A DNA stretch of 64,000 nucleotides from Phytoactinopolyspora halotolerans (GTDB lineage Bacteria > Actinomycetota > Actinomycetes > Jiangellales > Jiangellaceae). The notes under the pieces are model-generated. The model was not told the origin of the DNA, did no database searches, and saw only the letters and a list, made by a program, of their open reading frames with translations. Position 1 is the stretch's first letter, and each line of letters begins with the position of its first letter. Location: NCBI RefSeq assembly GCF_010550675.1, contig NZ_JAAGOA010000006.1:1-64000 (forward strand), given 5' to 3'. Below are positions 26,850-35,433 of this stretch, in pieces. A program made the position numbers and the translations under genes.

Positions 26850-26888
26850 GGGGCCGGCCGGGTGTCATACCGCCACCCGGCCGGCCCC
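26850..26888 (+). terminator. Strong hairpin between the binding-protein and permease genes
   Basis: A perfect 15-bp GC-rich stem (26850-26864 with 26874-26888), a 9-nt loop and TTG after it. It lies between the binding-protein gene and the first permease. Such hairpins typically act as partial terminators or 3' stabilisers, giving more binding protein than permease. There is no T run, so full termination is unlikely. Confidence 0.7.
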
Positions 26889-26982
26889 TTGTCGGACCGG
26901 ACGCGTCGGTGGACGCGTCGCGACGCGCCGTGCCGCGTCCGGTCCGGCCACGAGTCGTGGCATCCGTGTGAAGGGCTGATAC

Positions 26983-28506
26983 GTGCTCAGATATATCTTT
27001 CGGCGGTTGGGGATCTCCGTCCTCGTCCTATTCGGTGCGGCCACCCTCGTCTTCGTTCTGACGATCAACTCGGGCGACCCGCTCGCCGACCTGCGCGAGA
27101 CGTCGGCGGACAATCGGGACGAGTTGATCGAGGCCCGCATCAGGACCATGGGGCTGGACAAGCCGTGGTACGAGCGGTACGCGGAATGGCTGCGCGGTGC
27201 GGTCGGCTGCGTGGTGCCCGGGATGCAATGCGATCTCGGTGTCACCAACCAGGGGCAGGACGTGCTCGCGCTGACCGAGTCCGCGATGTCGGCGACGCTG
27301 CGGCTGGTGATCGGCGCGACGGTGCTGGCCATCATCGTCGGTGTGGCCGTGGGTATCCTCAGCGCGGTCCGGAAGTACTCCGGGTTCGACTACGTCATCA
27401 CCTTCGGTGCCTTCATCTTCTTCTCTCTCCCGGTCTTCTGGGCGGCCGTGCTGCTCAAGGAGTACGGTGCCATCCGGTTCAACGACTGGATCGCCGATCC
27501 GCGGATGAGCGTGACGCAGATGATCATCATTGCGTTGATCACCGGCTTGGTGTTGCAGTTCGCGCTGGGCGGTGATCCTCGTCGGCGGCTGCTGACCGCC
27601 GGCGCGGCGTTCGCCGTGGTCCTTGCGGCGCTGGCGTACTTCGACGCGGACAACTGGTTCCGCGACCCGTCGATGGGGCTCGGGGTGGTGATCCTGGTCT
27701 CGGCCGGGGCGGGCGTGTTGGTGACGTCGCTGGTCACCGGCTTCAGCGAGCGACGGGTGCTGTACGCGGCACTGACCACCGTCGGCGCCGGAGCCGTGAT
27801 CACCTTCGCGCTGCAAGACGTGCTCGAGGACGGTGGATACGCCCTGCTCGCCGGCTTGTTCGTGCTGACCGTCGCCGTCAGCGTCGCCATCGGAGCGGCA
27901 TGGGGCGGCCACATGCGTCGGCAGGCGATGCTGGTCGCCTGGGTCACCGGCGTGATCATGAGCGTCGTGGTGGTGATGGACTACGCGGTCTCGCATTGGT
28001 CCGCCATGCTGGAGCTGAAACCACGCCCGGTGCTGACCATCGGCGCGCTGTCGCCGAACTTCGAGGGCGACTTCTGGGAGCGGTTCCTGGATACCGGCAC
28101 CCAGCTTCTGTTGCCCACGGTGCTGCTGACGCTGATCTCGGTGGCCAGCTACAGCCGATACACCCGGTCCTCGATGCTCGAGGTGATGGAGCAGGACTAC
28201 ATCCGTACCGCCCGGGCCAAGGGCGTCTCGGAACGTGCCGTGATCACCAAACACGCATTCCGTAACGCCCTCATCCCGCTCACCACGATCGTCGCCTTCG
28301 ACTTCGCCAGCCTGATCTCCGGCGCGGTCGTCACGGAGCAGGTCTTCGGATGGCGAGGAATGGGGCAGATGTTCATCAACGGCCTGCGTGCCGTCGACCC
28401 GATGCCGGTGATGTCTTTCGTCTTGGTCACCGGCGCTGCCGCGGTGCTGATGAACCTGGCCGCGGACATCATGTACGGATATCTCGACCCGCGGATTCGG
28501 CGGTGA
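26983..28506 (+). CDS. Peptide-type ABC permease (DppB/OppB family) with a large central insert
   Basis: Permease of 507 residues, about 180 longer than standard DppB. The ends are standard: YIFRRLGISVLVLFGAATLVF at the N-terminus and, near the C-terminus, EQDYIRTARAKGVSERAVI (the EAA coupling loop) and DPRIRR. Between about residues 170 and 330 is an extra region with four or more hydrophobic segments (including LLTAGAAFAVVLAALAYF and LLAGLFVLTVAVSVAIGAAW), so the topology differs from the usual six helices. GTG start with AAGGG upstream. Confidence 0.9.
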   Translation: MLRYIFRRLGISVLVLFGAATLVFVLTINSGDPLADLRETSADNRDELIEARIRTMGLDKPWYERYAEWLRGAVGCVVPGMQCDLGVTNQGQDVLALTESAMSATLRLVIGATVLAIIVGVAVGILSAVRKYSGFDYVITFGAFIFFSLPVFWAAVLLKEYGAIRFNDWIADPRMSVTQMIIIALITGLVLQFALGGDPRRRLLTAGAAFAVVLAALAYFDADNWFRDPSMGLGVVILVSAGAGVLVTSLVTGFSERRVLYAALTTVGAGAVITFALQDVLEDGGYALLAGLFVLTVAVSVAIGAAWGGHMRRQAMLVAWVTGVIMSVVVVMDYAVSHWSAMLELKPRPVLTIGALSPNFEGDFWERFLDTGTQLLLPTVLLTLISVASYSRYTRSSMLEVMEQDYIRTARAKGVSERAVITKHAFRNALIPLTTIVAFDFASLISGAVVTEQVFGWRGMGQMFINGLRAVDPMPVMSFVLVTGAAAVLMNLAADIMYGYLDPRIRR

Positions 28507-28512
28507 TGCACG

Positions 28513-29451
28513 GTGGTTCAGATCAATGAGGCGCTGGAGACGGTCAAAGGCGAGGACCGGTCCTACAGCCAGGGACAGCTGATCCGCCGCCGGTTCCTCC
28601 GGCACAAGGTGGCGATGTCCGCGCTGATCGTCTTCTTCATCGCGATCGTGTTGGCCTACACCTCGATCGGCTTCGGGCCGATACCCGGGTGGTGGGGCAA
28701 GGACTACGCTTCGACGTATCCGAAGGTCGGCAACGGTGAGCCGACCATCTCGCTGACCGAGTTCACCATCGGCGAGCATCCGTTCGGTCAGGACACCATC
28801 GGCAAGGACTACTTCGCCCTGGTGATGCGGGGCATGCAGAGATCGCTGATGATCGCGTTCGGGATCGGCATCATCAGCACGATCATCGGCACGATCGTCG
28901 GCCTGCTCGCCGGTTACTACCGGGGCTGGGTCGAGGCGGTGCTGATGCGGCTGACCGACTTCGTCATCGTGGTGCCGACGCTGGTGTTCGCGGCGATCCT
29001 GTCCCAGATGGCCGGCGGTGTCGTCGGCATGACCCTGGTGCTCCCGCTGGTGCTGTGGACGTCACTGGCTCGACTGGTGCGCGGCGAGGTGTTGTCGCTA
29101 CGTGAGCGGGAGTTCGTCGTTGCGGCCAGGGTGAGCGGTGCGAGCGATCTGCGGGTGATCGTCCGGCACATCCTGCCCGGTACCGTCGGCGTCATCGTGG
29201 TGGCCATCACGCTGGCTATCGGCGCGGCGATTCTGCTGGAGTCGACGCTGACGTTCCTCGGCTTCGGGGTGAGCCCACCGGACACGTCACTGGGGCTGCT
29301 GATCTCCGACTATCAGAACGCGTTCACCACCCGGCCGTGGCTGTTCTGGTTCCCCGGCCTGGCGATCCTGACGATCGTGCTGTGCGTGAACTTCATCGGG
29401 GACGGGCTGCGGGACGCGTTCGATCCGCGGCAGACAAGGAGCAAGGACTGA
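28513..29451 (+). CDS. Peptide-type ABC permease (DppC/OppC family)
   Basis: Second permease, 312 residues, 6 bp after the first. An OppC_N-like start (LIRRRFLRHKVAMSALIVFF) is followed by GEHPFGQDTIGKDYFALVMRG and the coupling loop REREFVVAARVSGASDLRVI. It ends AFDPRQTRSKD. GTG start. The stop TGA shares its A with the ATG of the ATPase gene, indicating coupled translation. Confidence 0.94.
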   Translation: MVQINEALETVKGEDRSYSQGQLIRRRFLRHKVAMSALIVFFIAIVLAYTSIGFGPIPGWWGKDYASTYPKVGNGEPTISLTEFTIGEHPFGQDTIGKDYFALVMRGMQRSLMIAFGIGIISTIIGTIVGLLAGYYRGWVEAVLMRLTDFVIVVPTLVFAAILSQMAGGVVGMTLVLPLVLWTSLARLVRGEVLSLREREFVVAARVSGASDLRVIVRHILPGTVGVIVVAITLAIGAAILLESTLTFLGFGVSPPDTSLGLLISDYQNAFTTRPWLFWFPGLAILTIVLCVNFIGDGLRDAFDPRQTRSKD

Positions 29452-31208
29452 TGACGATCCCCACCGACGCCACCCCGTCCGGCCTCGGCGGGTCGGAACC
29501 GGCCGTGCTGTCCTTCCAGGACCTGGAGGTCCAGTTCGCCACCGACCTCGGTGAGGTCAGGGCGGTCAACGGCATCTCCATGGAGGTGCACCCCGGCGAG
29601 GTGCTGGCCGTCGTGGGCGAATCCGGTTCCGGCAAGTCGGTCACGTCGATGACGGCCCTCGGCCTCCTGCCCAAGAACGCCCGGATCGGCGGCGTGGTCC
29701 GGGTGACGGAGAAAGACGTACGCCAACTGGACGCCCGGCGGTTGCGGCAGATGCGCGGCAAGGACGTCGCGATGGTGTTCCAGGAGCCGCAGACGGCGCT
29801 GAACCCGGTGTTGACCATCGGCGACCAACTGGTCGAGGCTCTCCAGCTGCACGGCGTCGCCTACGGCAACGCGGCCAAACGCCGTGCGGCCGACCTGCTC
29901 GCCGCCGTCGGCATCCCGGAGCCCGCGCGCCGGCTCAAACAGTATCCGCACGAGCTCTCCGGCGGTCAGCGGCAGCGCGTCGTCATCGCGATGGCGCTGT
30001 CCTGTGATCCGAAGGTGATCATCGCCGACGAGCCGACCACGGCGCTCGACGTCACCGTCCAGGCCGACATCCTGGATCTGCTGCGCTCTCTGAAGGAGAA
30101 GCTGAACACCGGCATCCTGCTCATCACGCACAACATGGGCGTGGTGGCGGACATGGCGGACCGGGTGGCGGTGATGTACCAGGGCGACGTGGTCGAGGTC
30201 GGCAGCGCCGAGCAGGTCCTGGTCTACCCTCAGCACGAGTACACGCGCCGGCTGCTGGACGCGGTGCCGCGGCTGGGCGCCGGCCGTGCGCAGCTGGGTA
30301 TCGCGGCGGAGGCGCCGCCGATCATCACCGACGAGGTGCCCGCGCTCGAGGTGAAGAACGCCGTCGTCGAATATCACCGGCTGGGCAAGCCGTCGTTCCG
30401 CGCTGCGGAGGACGTCTCGTTCACCGTGCACCAGGGTGAGATCGTCGGCCTGGTGGGAGAGTCGGGCTCGGGGAAGTCGACGATGGCGAAGTGCGCGTTG
30501 GGCATACTCCCACCGACCAGCGGAACGGTGGCGGTCTACGGCGAGGACTTCAACCGGCTCAAGCGCAAGGACCGCAAGGCGCTGCAGAAGCGGATCGGCG
30601 TGGTGTTCCAGGATCCCGCGGCGTCGCTCAATCCACGGGTGCCGGTCGGCGACATCATCGCCGAGCCGATGGTCATCCACAAGGTGGGAACCAAGACGGA
30701 ACGGCAACGCCGGGTCTATGAGCTGCTTGAGGCCGTCGAGTTGCCGAGGGCGGCGTTCAACCGGTTCCCGCACGAGCTCTCCGGTGGGCAGCGGCAGCGG
30801 GTGAGCATCGCCCGCGCGCTCTCGCTCGATCCGGAACTGCTGGTGGCCGACGAGCCGACGTCCGCGCTCGATGTATCGGTGCAGGCCAGCGTGTTGAAGA
30901 TGTTCATGACGCTGCAGGCCGAGTTCCGGTTCGCCTGCCTGTTCGTCAGCCATGACCTCGCGGTGATCGACATGCTCGCGCATCACGTCGTGGTGATGGA
31001 GAACGGCCGGGTGGTGGAGCAGGGGCTGCGTGAGCAGGTGCTGCACGAACCACGTGAGGAGTACACCAAGCGGCTGCTGGCCGCTGCCCCGGTCCCGAAT
31101 CCAGAGGAACAGCGGCGCCGTCGTGAGCAGCGACACGCCATGCTGGCCGCGTTCGGCGACAAGGTCGTGGAGATCGGCGACGTGCCGCACGGGCCGGAAG
31201 GTCCCTAG
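29451..31208 (+). CDS. Fused dual ABC ATPase (DppD-DppF type)
   Basis: A 585-residue chain with two complete nucleotide-binding domains. The first has Walker A GESGSGKS (56-63), signature LSGGQRQRVVIAMA and DEPTTALD. The second, from about 300, has GESGSGKST, LSGGQRQRVSIARA and DEPTSALD. Both end in the oligopeptide-type C-terminal extension (YPQHEYTRRLLDAVP and EPREEYTKRLLAAAP). It drives the permease pair just upstream, and it is the only peptide-type ATPase in the window. Confidence 0.96.
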   Translation: MTIPTDATPSGLGGSEPAVLSFQDLEVQFATDLGEVRAVNGISMEVHPGEVLAVVGESGSGKSVTSMTALGLLPKNARIGGVVRVTEKDVRQLDARRLRQMRGKDVAMVFQEPQTALNPVLTIGDQLVEALQLHGVAYGNAAKRRAADLLAAVGIPEPARRLKQYPHELSGGQRQRVVIAMALSCDPKVIIADEPTTALDVTVQADILDLLRSLKEKLNTGILLITHNMGVVADMADRVAVMYQGDVVEVGSAEQVLVYPQHEYTRRLLDAVPRLGAGRAQLGIAAEAPPIITDEVPALEVKNAVVEYHRLGKPSFRAAEDVSFTVHQGEIVGLVGESGSGKSTMAKCALGILPPTSGTVAVYGEDFNRLKRKDRKALQKRIGVVFQDPAASLNPRVPVGDIIAEPMVIHKVGTKTERQRRVYELLEAVELPRAAFNRFPHELSGGQRQRVSIARALSLDPELLVADEPTSALDVSVQASVLKMFMTLQAEFRFACLFVSHDLAVIDMLAHHVVVMENGRVVEQGLREQVLHEPREEYTKRLLAAAPVPNPEEQRRRREQRHAMLAAFGDKVVEIGDVPHGPEGP

Positions 31209-31301
31209 ACGGCGCACCACCACGCGGCCCGCAGCCGGCGGAGAACCGACCGGGGAAAGATGTGCCGGGTCGGCACGTAAGGGACGGCCCGTTGGGTACC
31301 T

Positions 31302-31336
31302 CCACTCGACAGACGGATGCGTCTATCGAGTGGAGG
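31302..31336 (+). promoter_or_regulatory. Hairpin overlapping the BCCT-1 ribosome binding site
   Basis: CCACTCGACAGACG (31302-31315) and CGTCTATCGAGTGG (31320-31333) form a 14-bp stem with one mismatch and a 4-nt loop. The right arm ends inside the Shine-Dalgarno TGGAGG (31331-31336) of the gene starting at 31344. The loop contains an in-frame ATG (31317). The fold could hide the ribosome binding site and make translation depend on unfolding. A second 6-bp hairpin (31262-31276) lies upstream. Confidence 0.5.
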
Positions 31337-31343
31337 CGAACTC

Positions 31344-33083
31344 ATGAGTGGGTCGTCCCAGAACGGCGAAACCCGGACCAACAATCAGCGCCATCTCTCA
31401 AGTTACGTACCCCGCCTCGGGCCGGGCGGCGTGTCGTTGTGGGTGTTCTACCCATCGATCATCCTGATCGTCGCGGTCTGCGTGCTGACGATGGCCTTTC
31501 CCGATCGGGCGGGCGAGTTCTTGAGCACCATCCAGGAGAACGTCGTCGGCACATTCGGCTGGTACTACGTGGTGCTCGTCATCCTGTTCATGATCTTCGC
31601 GATCTGGATGGGGGTCAGCCGGTTCGGTGACATCACGCTCGGCAAGGACGGTGAGCCGGCCCAATTCAGCCTGGTGGCGTGGTTCGCGATGCTGTTCGCC
31701 GCCGGGATGGGCATCGGCCTCGTCTTCTTCGGCGTAGCAGAGCCGCTGATGCACTACGACTCGCCCCGCCCGGGCGAAGGCGCCGGCCCGGCGGCGGACG
31801 AGAACGGCTTCGGCGCGGAGGGCATCGGCTCCGAGGGCGCCGATCTGGCCCAGTACGCCATGGCTCAGACCTTCATCCACTGGGGAATCCACGCGTGGGC
31901 GATCTACGTGGTGGTCGGGCTGGCGCTGGCGTATGCGATCCACCGCAAGGGCCGGCCCGTGTCGATCCGGTGGGCGCTGGAACCGTTGCTGGGTGCGGAG
32001 CGTGTCCGGGGCTGGCTCGGTGATGTCATCGACACCGCCGCCATCATCGGGACGCTGTTCGGCGTGGCCACGTCGCTCGGGCTCGGCGTCGAGCAGATCG
32101 GCGCGGGCCTGGAGTCACTCGGCGCCATCGATGACGCGAACACCGGCGTATCCGTGCTGCTGATCGCCGTGATCACCTCCGTCGCGGTGGTCTCCGTCGT
32201 GACCGGCGTGGAGCGCGGCATCAAATGGCTGTCCAACGTGAACCTCGGACTGGCCGGTGCCTTCCTGATCGCCATGCTGCTGCTCGGGCCGACGCTCTTC
32301 TTGGTGCGCGAACTGGTCCAGTCGATCGGTGTGTACATCCAGAACCTGGTCCCGCTGACCTTCGATACGAGTGCATACGCCGGTGCGGAGGGCGAAGCGT
32401 GGCAGGGGTCGTGGACGACGTTCTACTGGGGCTGGTGGATCTCGTGGGCGCCGTTCGTCGGCGTCTTCATCGCCCGCATCTCCAAGGGCCGCACCATCCG
32501 GGAGTTCGTCGCCGGTGTGCTGATCGTGCCGACGCTGGTGACTTTCCTGTGGTTCTCGGTGCTGGGCGGCAGCGCGTTGCATCGGCAGCTCTACGGCGAG
32601 GGCGGCCTGGTCAACCGGGACTCGCTGGATCCATTCGAGCGGGTGATCCCGGAGAACGCGTTGTTCGAGCTGCTGTCGGACGTGCGGTTCGGCACAATCT
32701 TGAGCGGGGTCGCCATCATCATGGTGACCATCTTCTTCGTCACCTCATCGGATTCCGGCTCGCTGGTGGTCGACATGCTGGCCTCCGGGGGTGAGCAGGA
32801 ACCGCCGACCTGGAGCCGGGTGATGTTCGCCGTGCTGGAGGGCGCCGTCGCTGCCGGGCTGTTGCTGGCCGGAGGCCTGCAGGCGCTGCGTACCGGCGCC
32901 ATTCTCACCGCCTTGCCGTTCAGTCTGGTGATGATCGCGATGATGTGGGCCACGTACCGGTCACTGCGCGCAGAGCACCACGTGCGACGCGCCACGCAGG
33001 AACGAGAGAGTCGGCAAGAGCTCGAACAGAACGTCCGGCGCAGCGTGACCGACGAGCTCAGCGAGATGACGGATAGACGATAG
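31344..33083 (+). CDS. BCCT-family osmolyte transporter 1
   Basis: Betaine/choline/carnitine transporter of 579 residues with about 12 membrane helices. The Gly-rich sodium-site stretch [16 protein letters not shown] and the aromatic-box motif [20 protein letters not shown] are intact, as is the [14 protein letters not shown] loop. It imports compatible solutes such as glycine betaine with sodium. The start at 31344 uses TGGAGG within a hairpin; the ATG at 31317 is an in-frame alternative. It is a close paralogue of the next gene. Confidence 0.94.
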   Translation: MSGSSQNGETRTNNQRHLSSYVPRLGPGGVSLWVFYPSIILIVAVCVLTMAFPDRAGEFLSTIQENVVGTFGWYYVVLVILFMIFAIWMGVSRFGDITLGKDGEPAQFSLVAWFAMLFAAGMGIGLVFFGVAEPLMHYDSPRPGEGAGPAADENGFGAEGIGSEGADLAQYAMAQTFIHWGIHAWAIYVVVGLALAYAIHRKGRPVSIRWALEPLLGAERVRGWLGDVIDTAAIIGTLFGVATSLGLGVEQIGAGLESLGAIDDANTGVSVLLIAVITSVAVVSVVTGVERGIKWLSNVNLGLAGAFLIAMLLLGPTLFLVRELVQSIGVYIQNLVPLTFDTSAYAGAEGEAWQGSWTTFYWGWWISWAPFVGVFIARISKGRTIREFVAGVLIVPTLVTFLWFSVLGGSALHRQLYGEGGLVNRDSLDPFERVIPENALFELLSDVRFGTILSGVAIIMVTIFFVTSSDSGSLVVDMLASGGEQEPPTWSRVMFAVLEGAVAAGLLLAGGLQALRTGAILTALPFSLVMIAMMWATYRSLRAEHHVRRATQERESRQELEQNVRRSVTDELSEMTDRR

Positions 33084-33108
33084 CCGGCTTCACTGGTAGT
33101 CGCCGGCT
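33082..33108 (+). terminator. Hairpin after BCCT-1
   Basis: AGCCGGC (33082-33088) pairs with GCCGGCT (33102-33108) across a 13-nt loop, starting within the stop codon of BCCT-1. The stem is short and no T run follows, so it is a weak terminator candidate. Confidence 0.35.
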
Positions 33109-33122
33109 TGTCGAGCGGCGCC

Positions 33123-33155
33123 GATATGGCGCGGATATGGCGCTGATATGGTGTC
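33123..33155. repeat. Three 11-bp direct repeats upstream of BCCT-2
   Basis: GATATGGCGCG (33123-33133), GATATGGCGCT (33134-33144) and GATATGGTGTC (33145-33155) sit head to tail. The 11-bp period is about one DNA turn, so proteins bound to the three copies would lie on one face. They lie 130 bp before the BCCT-2 start, a plausible operator position. Confidence 0.6.
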
Positions 33156-33284
33156 ACCGCTCCGGCTACCGCGGGCGCGCGACGGCGCATGGCCGACACG
33201 CCACTGGACTCGTGAGCTTGACGATTCACGTTTCTCCCGTAACGGTGGTACGGCACCTGTGGGCGACGTACGGAAGGTGAAGCC

Positions 33285-35192
33285 ATGAGTTCTCCGTCAG
33301 AGACACAGCGGTCGCGCCGCTCACCCGAAATATCGCAATATGAGCCCAAAATCGCCCGCGGTGGCGTCACGCCGGGGGTTTTCTATCCGTCACTCATCGT
33401 CATCGGTCTCGCCGTCATCGTGGCGATGATCTGGCCGGACGACGTCGGCGAGGCGCTGGGCACCATCCAGGAGAACATCGTCGGCGGGTTCGGCTGGTAC
33501 TACGTGCTCGTCGTCGCCATCTTCGTGGTCTTCTCGATCTGGATGGGTGTGAGCCGGTTCGGTGACATCAAGCTCGGCAAGGACGACGATCCGCCGGACT
33601 TCAGCCTGGTGGCCTGGTTCGCCATGCTGTTTGCCGCGGGCATGGGCATCGGCCTCGTGTTCTGGGGTGCGGCCGAGCCGCTGCGGCACTACGACTCGCC
33701 GAAGCCGGGCACCGACGGCGGCGGTGCCATCGGCGGCGCCGACGCGGCGGCCGGAGACGTCGGCAAAGGGCTGGAGGGCATCGGGCCCGACGGGGCCGAC
33801 CTGGCCGAGCAGGCCATGGCCCAGACGTTCCTGCACTGGGGCTTCCACGCGTGGGGCATCTACGTGGTGGTCGGGCTGGCGCTGGCGTATGCGATCCACC
33901 GCAAGGGCCGGCCGGTGTCGATCCGGTGGGCGCTGGAGCCGCTGCTGGGTGCGGAGCGGGTCAAGGGATGGGTCGGTGATGTCATCGACACCGTCGCCGT
34001 CGTAGGAACGGTCTTCGGCGTCGCGACGTCGCTCGGATTCGGCGTCAACCAGATCGCGGCCGGCCTGGTCTCGATGGGGCTGATCGACAGCGCGACCGAC
34101 GGCGTCGCGATCACACTGATCATCGTCATCACCGCCATCGCCACGGTGTCGGTCGTCTCCGGAGTCGGCAAGGGCATCAAGTGGCTGTCCAACGGCAACC
34201 TCGCGCTGGCGGCCATCTTCCTCGTGGTGCTGCTGATCGTCGGCCCGTCGCTGTTCTTCCTCCGCGACTTCGTGCAGTCCCTCGGTACATACATGCAGAA
34301 CGTGCTGCCGATGACGTTCGACACCAGTACCTACACCGAGGACGCCGGCCAGGCATGGCAGGGGTCGTGGACGACGTTCTACTGGGGCTGGTGGATCTCC
34401 TGGGCACCGTTCGTCGGCGTCTTCATCGCCCGCATCTCCAAGGGCCGGACCATCCGGGAGTTCGTCGCCGGTGTGCTGATCGTGCCGACCACCGTCACGT
34501 TCCTGTGGTTCGCCGTGCTGGGCGGCAGCTCGCTGTACCGGCATCTGTTCGGCGCGGGCGGGCTGGTCGACCGGGTCGACGCGAACGGCGACCAGATCGA
34601 CGAGGCGAGCGAACGCGTCGTCGCGGAGAACGTGCTCTTCCAGCTCGTCGAAGATCTCCCGCTCGGCGGCATCCTCACCGTCGTCGTGGTGATCCTGGTC
34701 GCCGTGTTCTTCATCACGTCATCGGACTCCGGCTCGTTGGTCGTCGACATGCTGGCGTCCGGCGGAAATCCGGAGCCGCCGATGTGGAGCCGGGTCCTGT
34801 TCTGTGCGTTGGAGGGCGCGGTCGCCGCAGCGCTGCTGCTGGCCGGTGGCCTCGGTGCGCTGCAGACCGGTGCGGTGATCATGGCGTTGCCGTTCAGCGT
34901 GATCATGCTGGCCATGTGTCTGTCCACCTACCGCTCGCTGAAGGCGGAGTACCGGGTGCTGCAGGCGGCCGAGCGGCGGGCCCGCCGGGAGGAGATGCAG
35001 CGGCACGTCAGCACGCACGTCACCGGTCAGCTGACGGAGAACTTCGACGACCACTTCGGCGAGCAGGTCGACTCGAGGATCGACAACGCGCTGGTGGAGA
35101 TCGGCGTCGGTGGCGAGGGCAACGGGAGGCGCGCGTCGTCGTCCGAGATTCCGGACGACGACGACCGGCGACCCACCCCGGAGCCGACCTGA
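33285..35192 (+). CDS. BCCT-family osmolyte transporter 2
   Basis: BCCT carrier of 635 residues with the same core as its neighbour ([16 protein letters not shown] and [20 protein letters not shown]). It differs by an insert near residue 140 ([16 protein letters not shown]) and by a longer cytosolic tail of about 100 residues, first basic and helical ([15 protein letters not shown]), then acidic (EIPDDDD). In BetP-type carriers such tails sense osmotic stress, so this copy may be the regulated one. ATG at 33285. Confidence 0.94.
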   Translation: MSSPSETQRSRRSPEISQYEPKIARGGVTPGVFYPSLIVIGLAVIVAMIWPDDVGEALGTIQENIVGGFGWYYVLVVAIFVVFSIWMGVSRFGDIKLGKDDDPPDFSLVAWFAMLFAAGMGIGLVFWGAAEPLRHYDSPKPGTDGGGAIGGADAAAGDVGKGLEGIGPDGADLAEQAMAQTFLHWGFHAWGIYVVVGLALAYAIHRKGRPVSIRWALEPLLGAERVKGWVGDVIDTVAVVGTVFGVATSLGFGVNQIAAGLVSMGLIDSATDGVAITLIIVITAIATVSVVSGVGKGIKWLSNGNLALAAIFLVVLLIVGPSLFFLRDFVQSLGTYMQNVLPMTFDTSTYTEDAGQAWQGSWTTFYWGWWISWAPFVGVFIARISKGRTIREFVAGVLIVPTTVTFLWFAVLGGSSLYRHLFGAGGLVDRVDANGDQIDEASERVVAENVLFQLVEDLPLGGILTVVVVILVAVFFITSSDSGSLVVDMLASGGNPEPPMWSRVLFCALEGAVAAALLLAGGLGALQTGAVIMALPFSVIMLAMCLSTYRSLKAEYRVLQAAERRARREEMQRHVSTHVTGQLTENFDDHFGEQVDSRIDNALVEIGVGGEGNGRRASSSEIPDDDDRRPTPEPT

Positions 35193-35247
35193 GCGGCCGG
35201 TAGCGCGTCCCCGCCGGGCGGGGGCGCCGGGTTGCCGGAGTGACGGC

Positions 35248-35283
35248 GGAGGGTTTGACCGGCTCAGTCCGGTCAAACCCTCC
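35248..35283. terminator. Perfect 15-bp hairpin after BCCT-2
   Basis: GGAGGGTTTGACCGG (35248-35262) pairs perfectly with 35269-35283 across the 6-nt loop CTCAGT. It lies 56 bp after the BCCT-2 stop and 150 bp before typA. No T run follows. Probably a terminator or 3' stabiliser separating the two transcripts. Confidence 0.7.
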
Positions 35284-35433
35284 ACTCATGTCTGGACGAT
35301 CGTCCACACGTTGACGTCGTCTGGAGTTCGGCGTGTGACGCAGCTGAATGCTCGTGCCCGTATCATGGGAAGGTCGGTTCCGCATCACCTGGGGCTCGAC
35401 CCGACTCCCACCTCACGAAACGAGTACATCCGC

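Noticed and set aside
29313-31223. Antisense frame of 636 residues opposite the fused ABC ATPase
   Set aside because: Runs against two intact ATPase domains; the product has no recognisable domain and no start signal.
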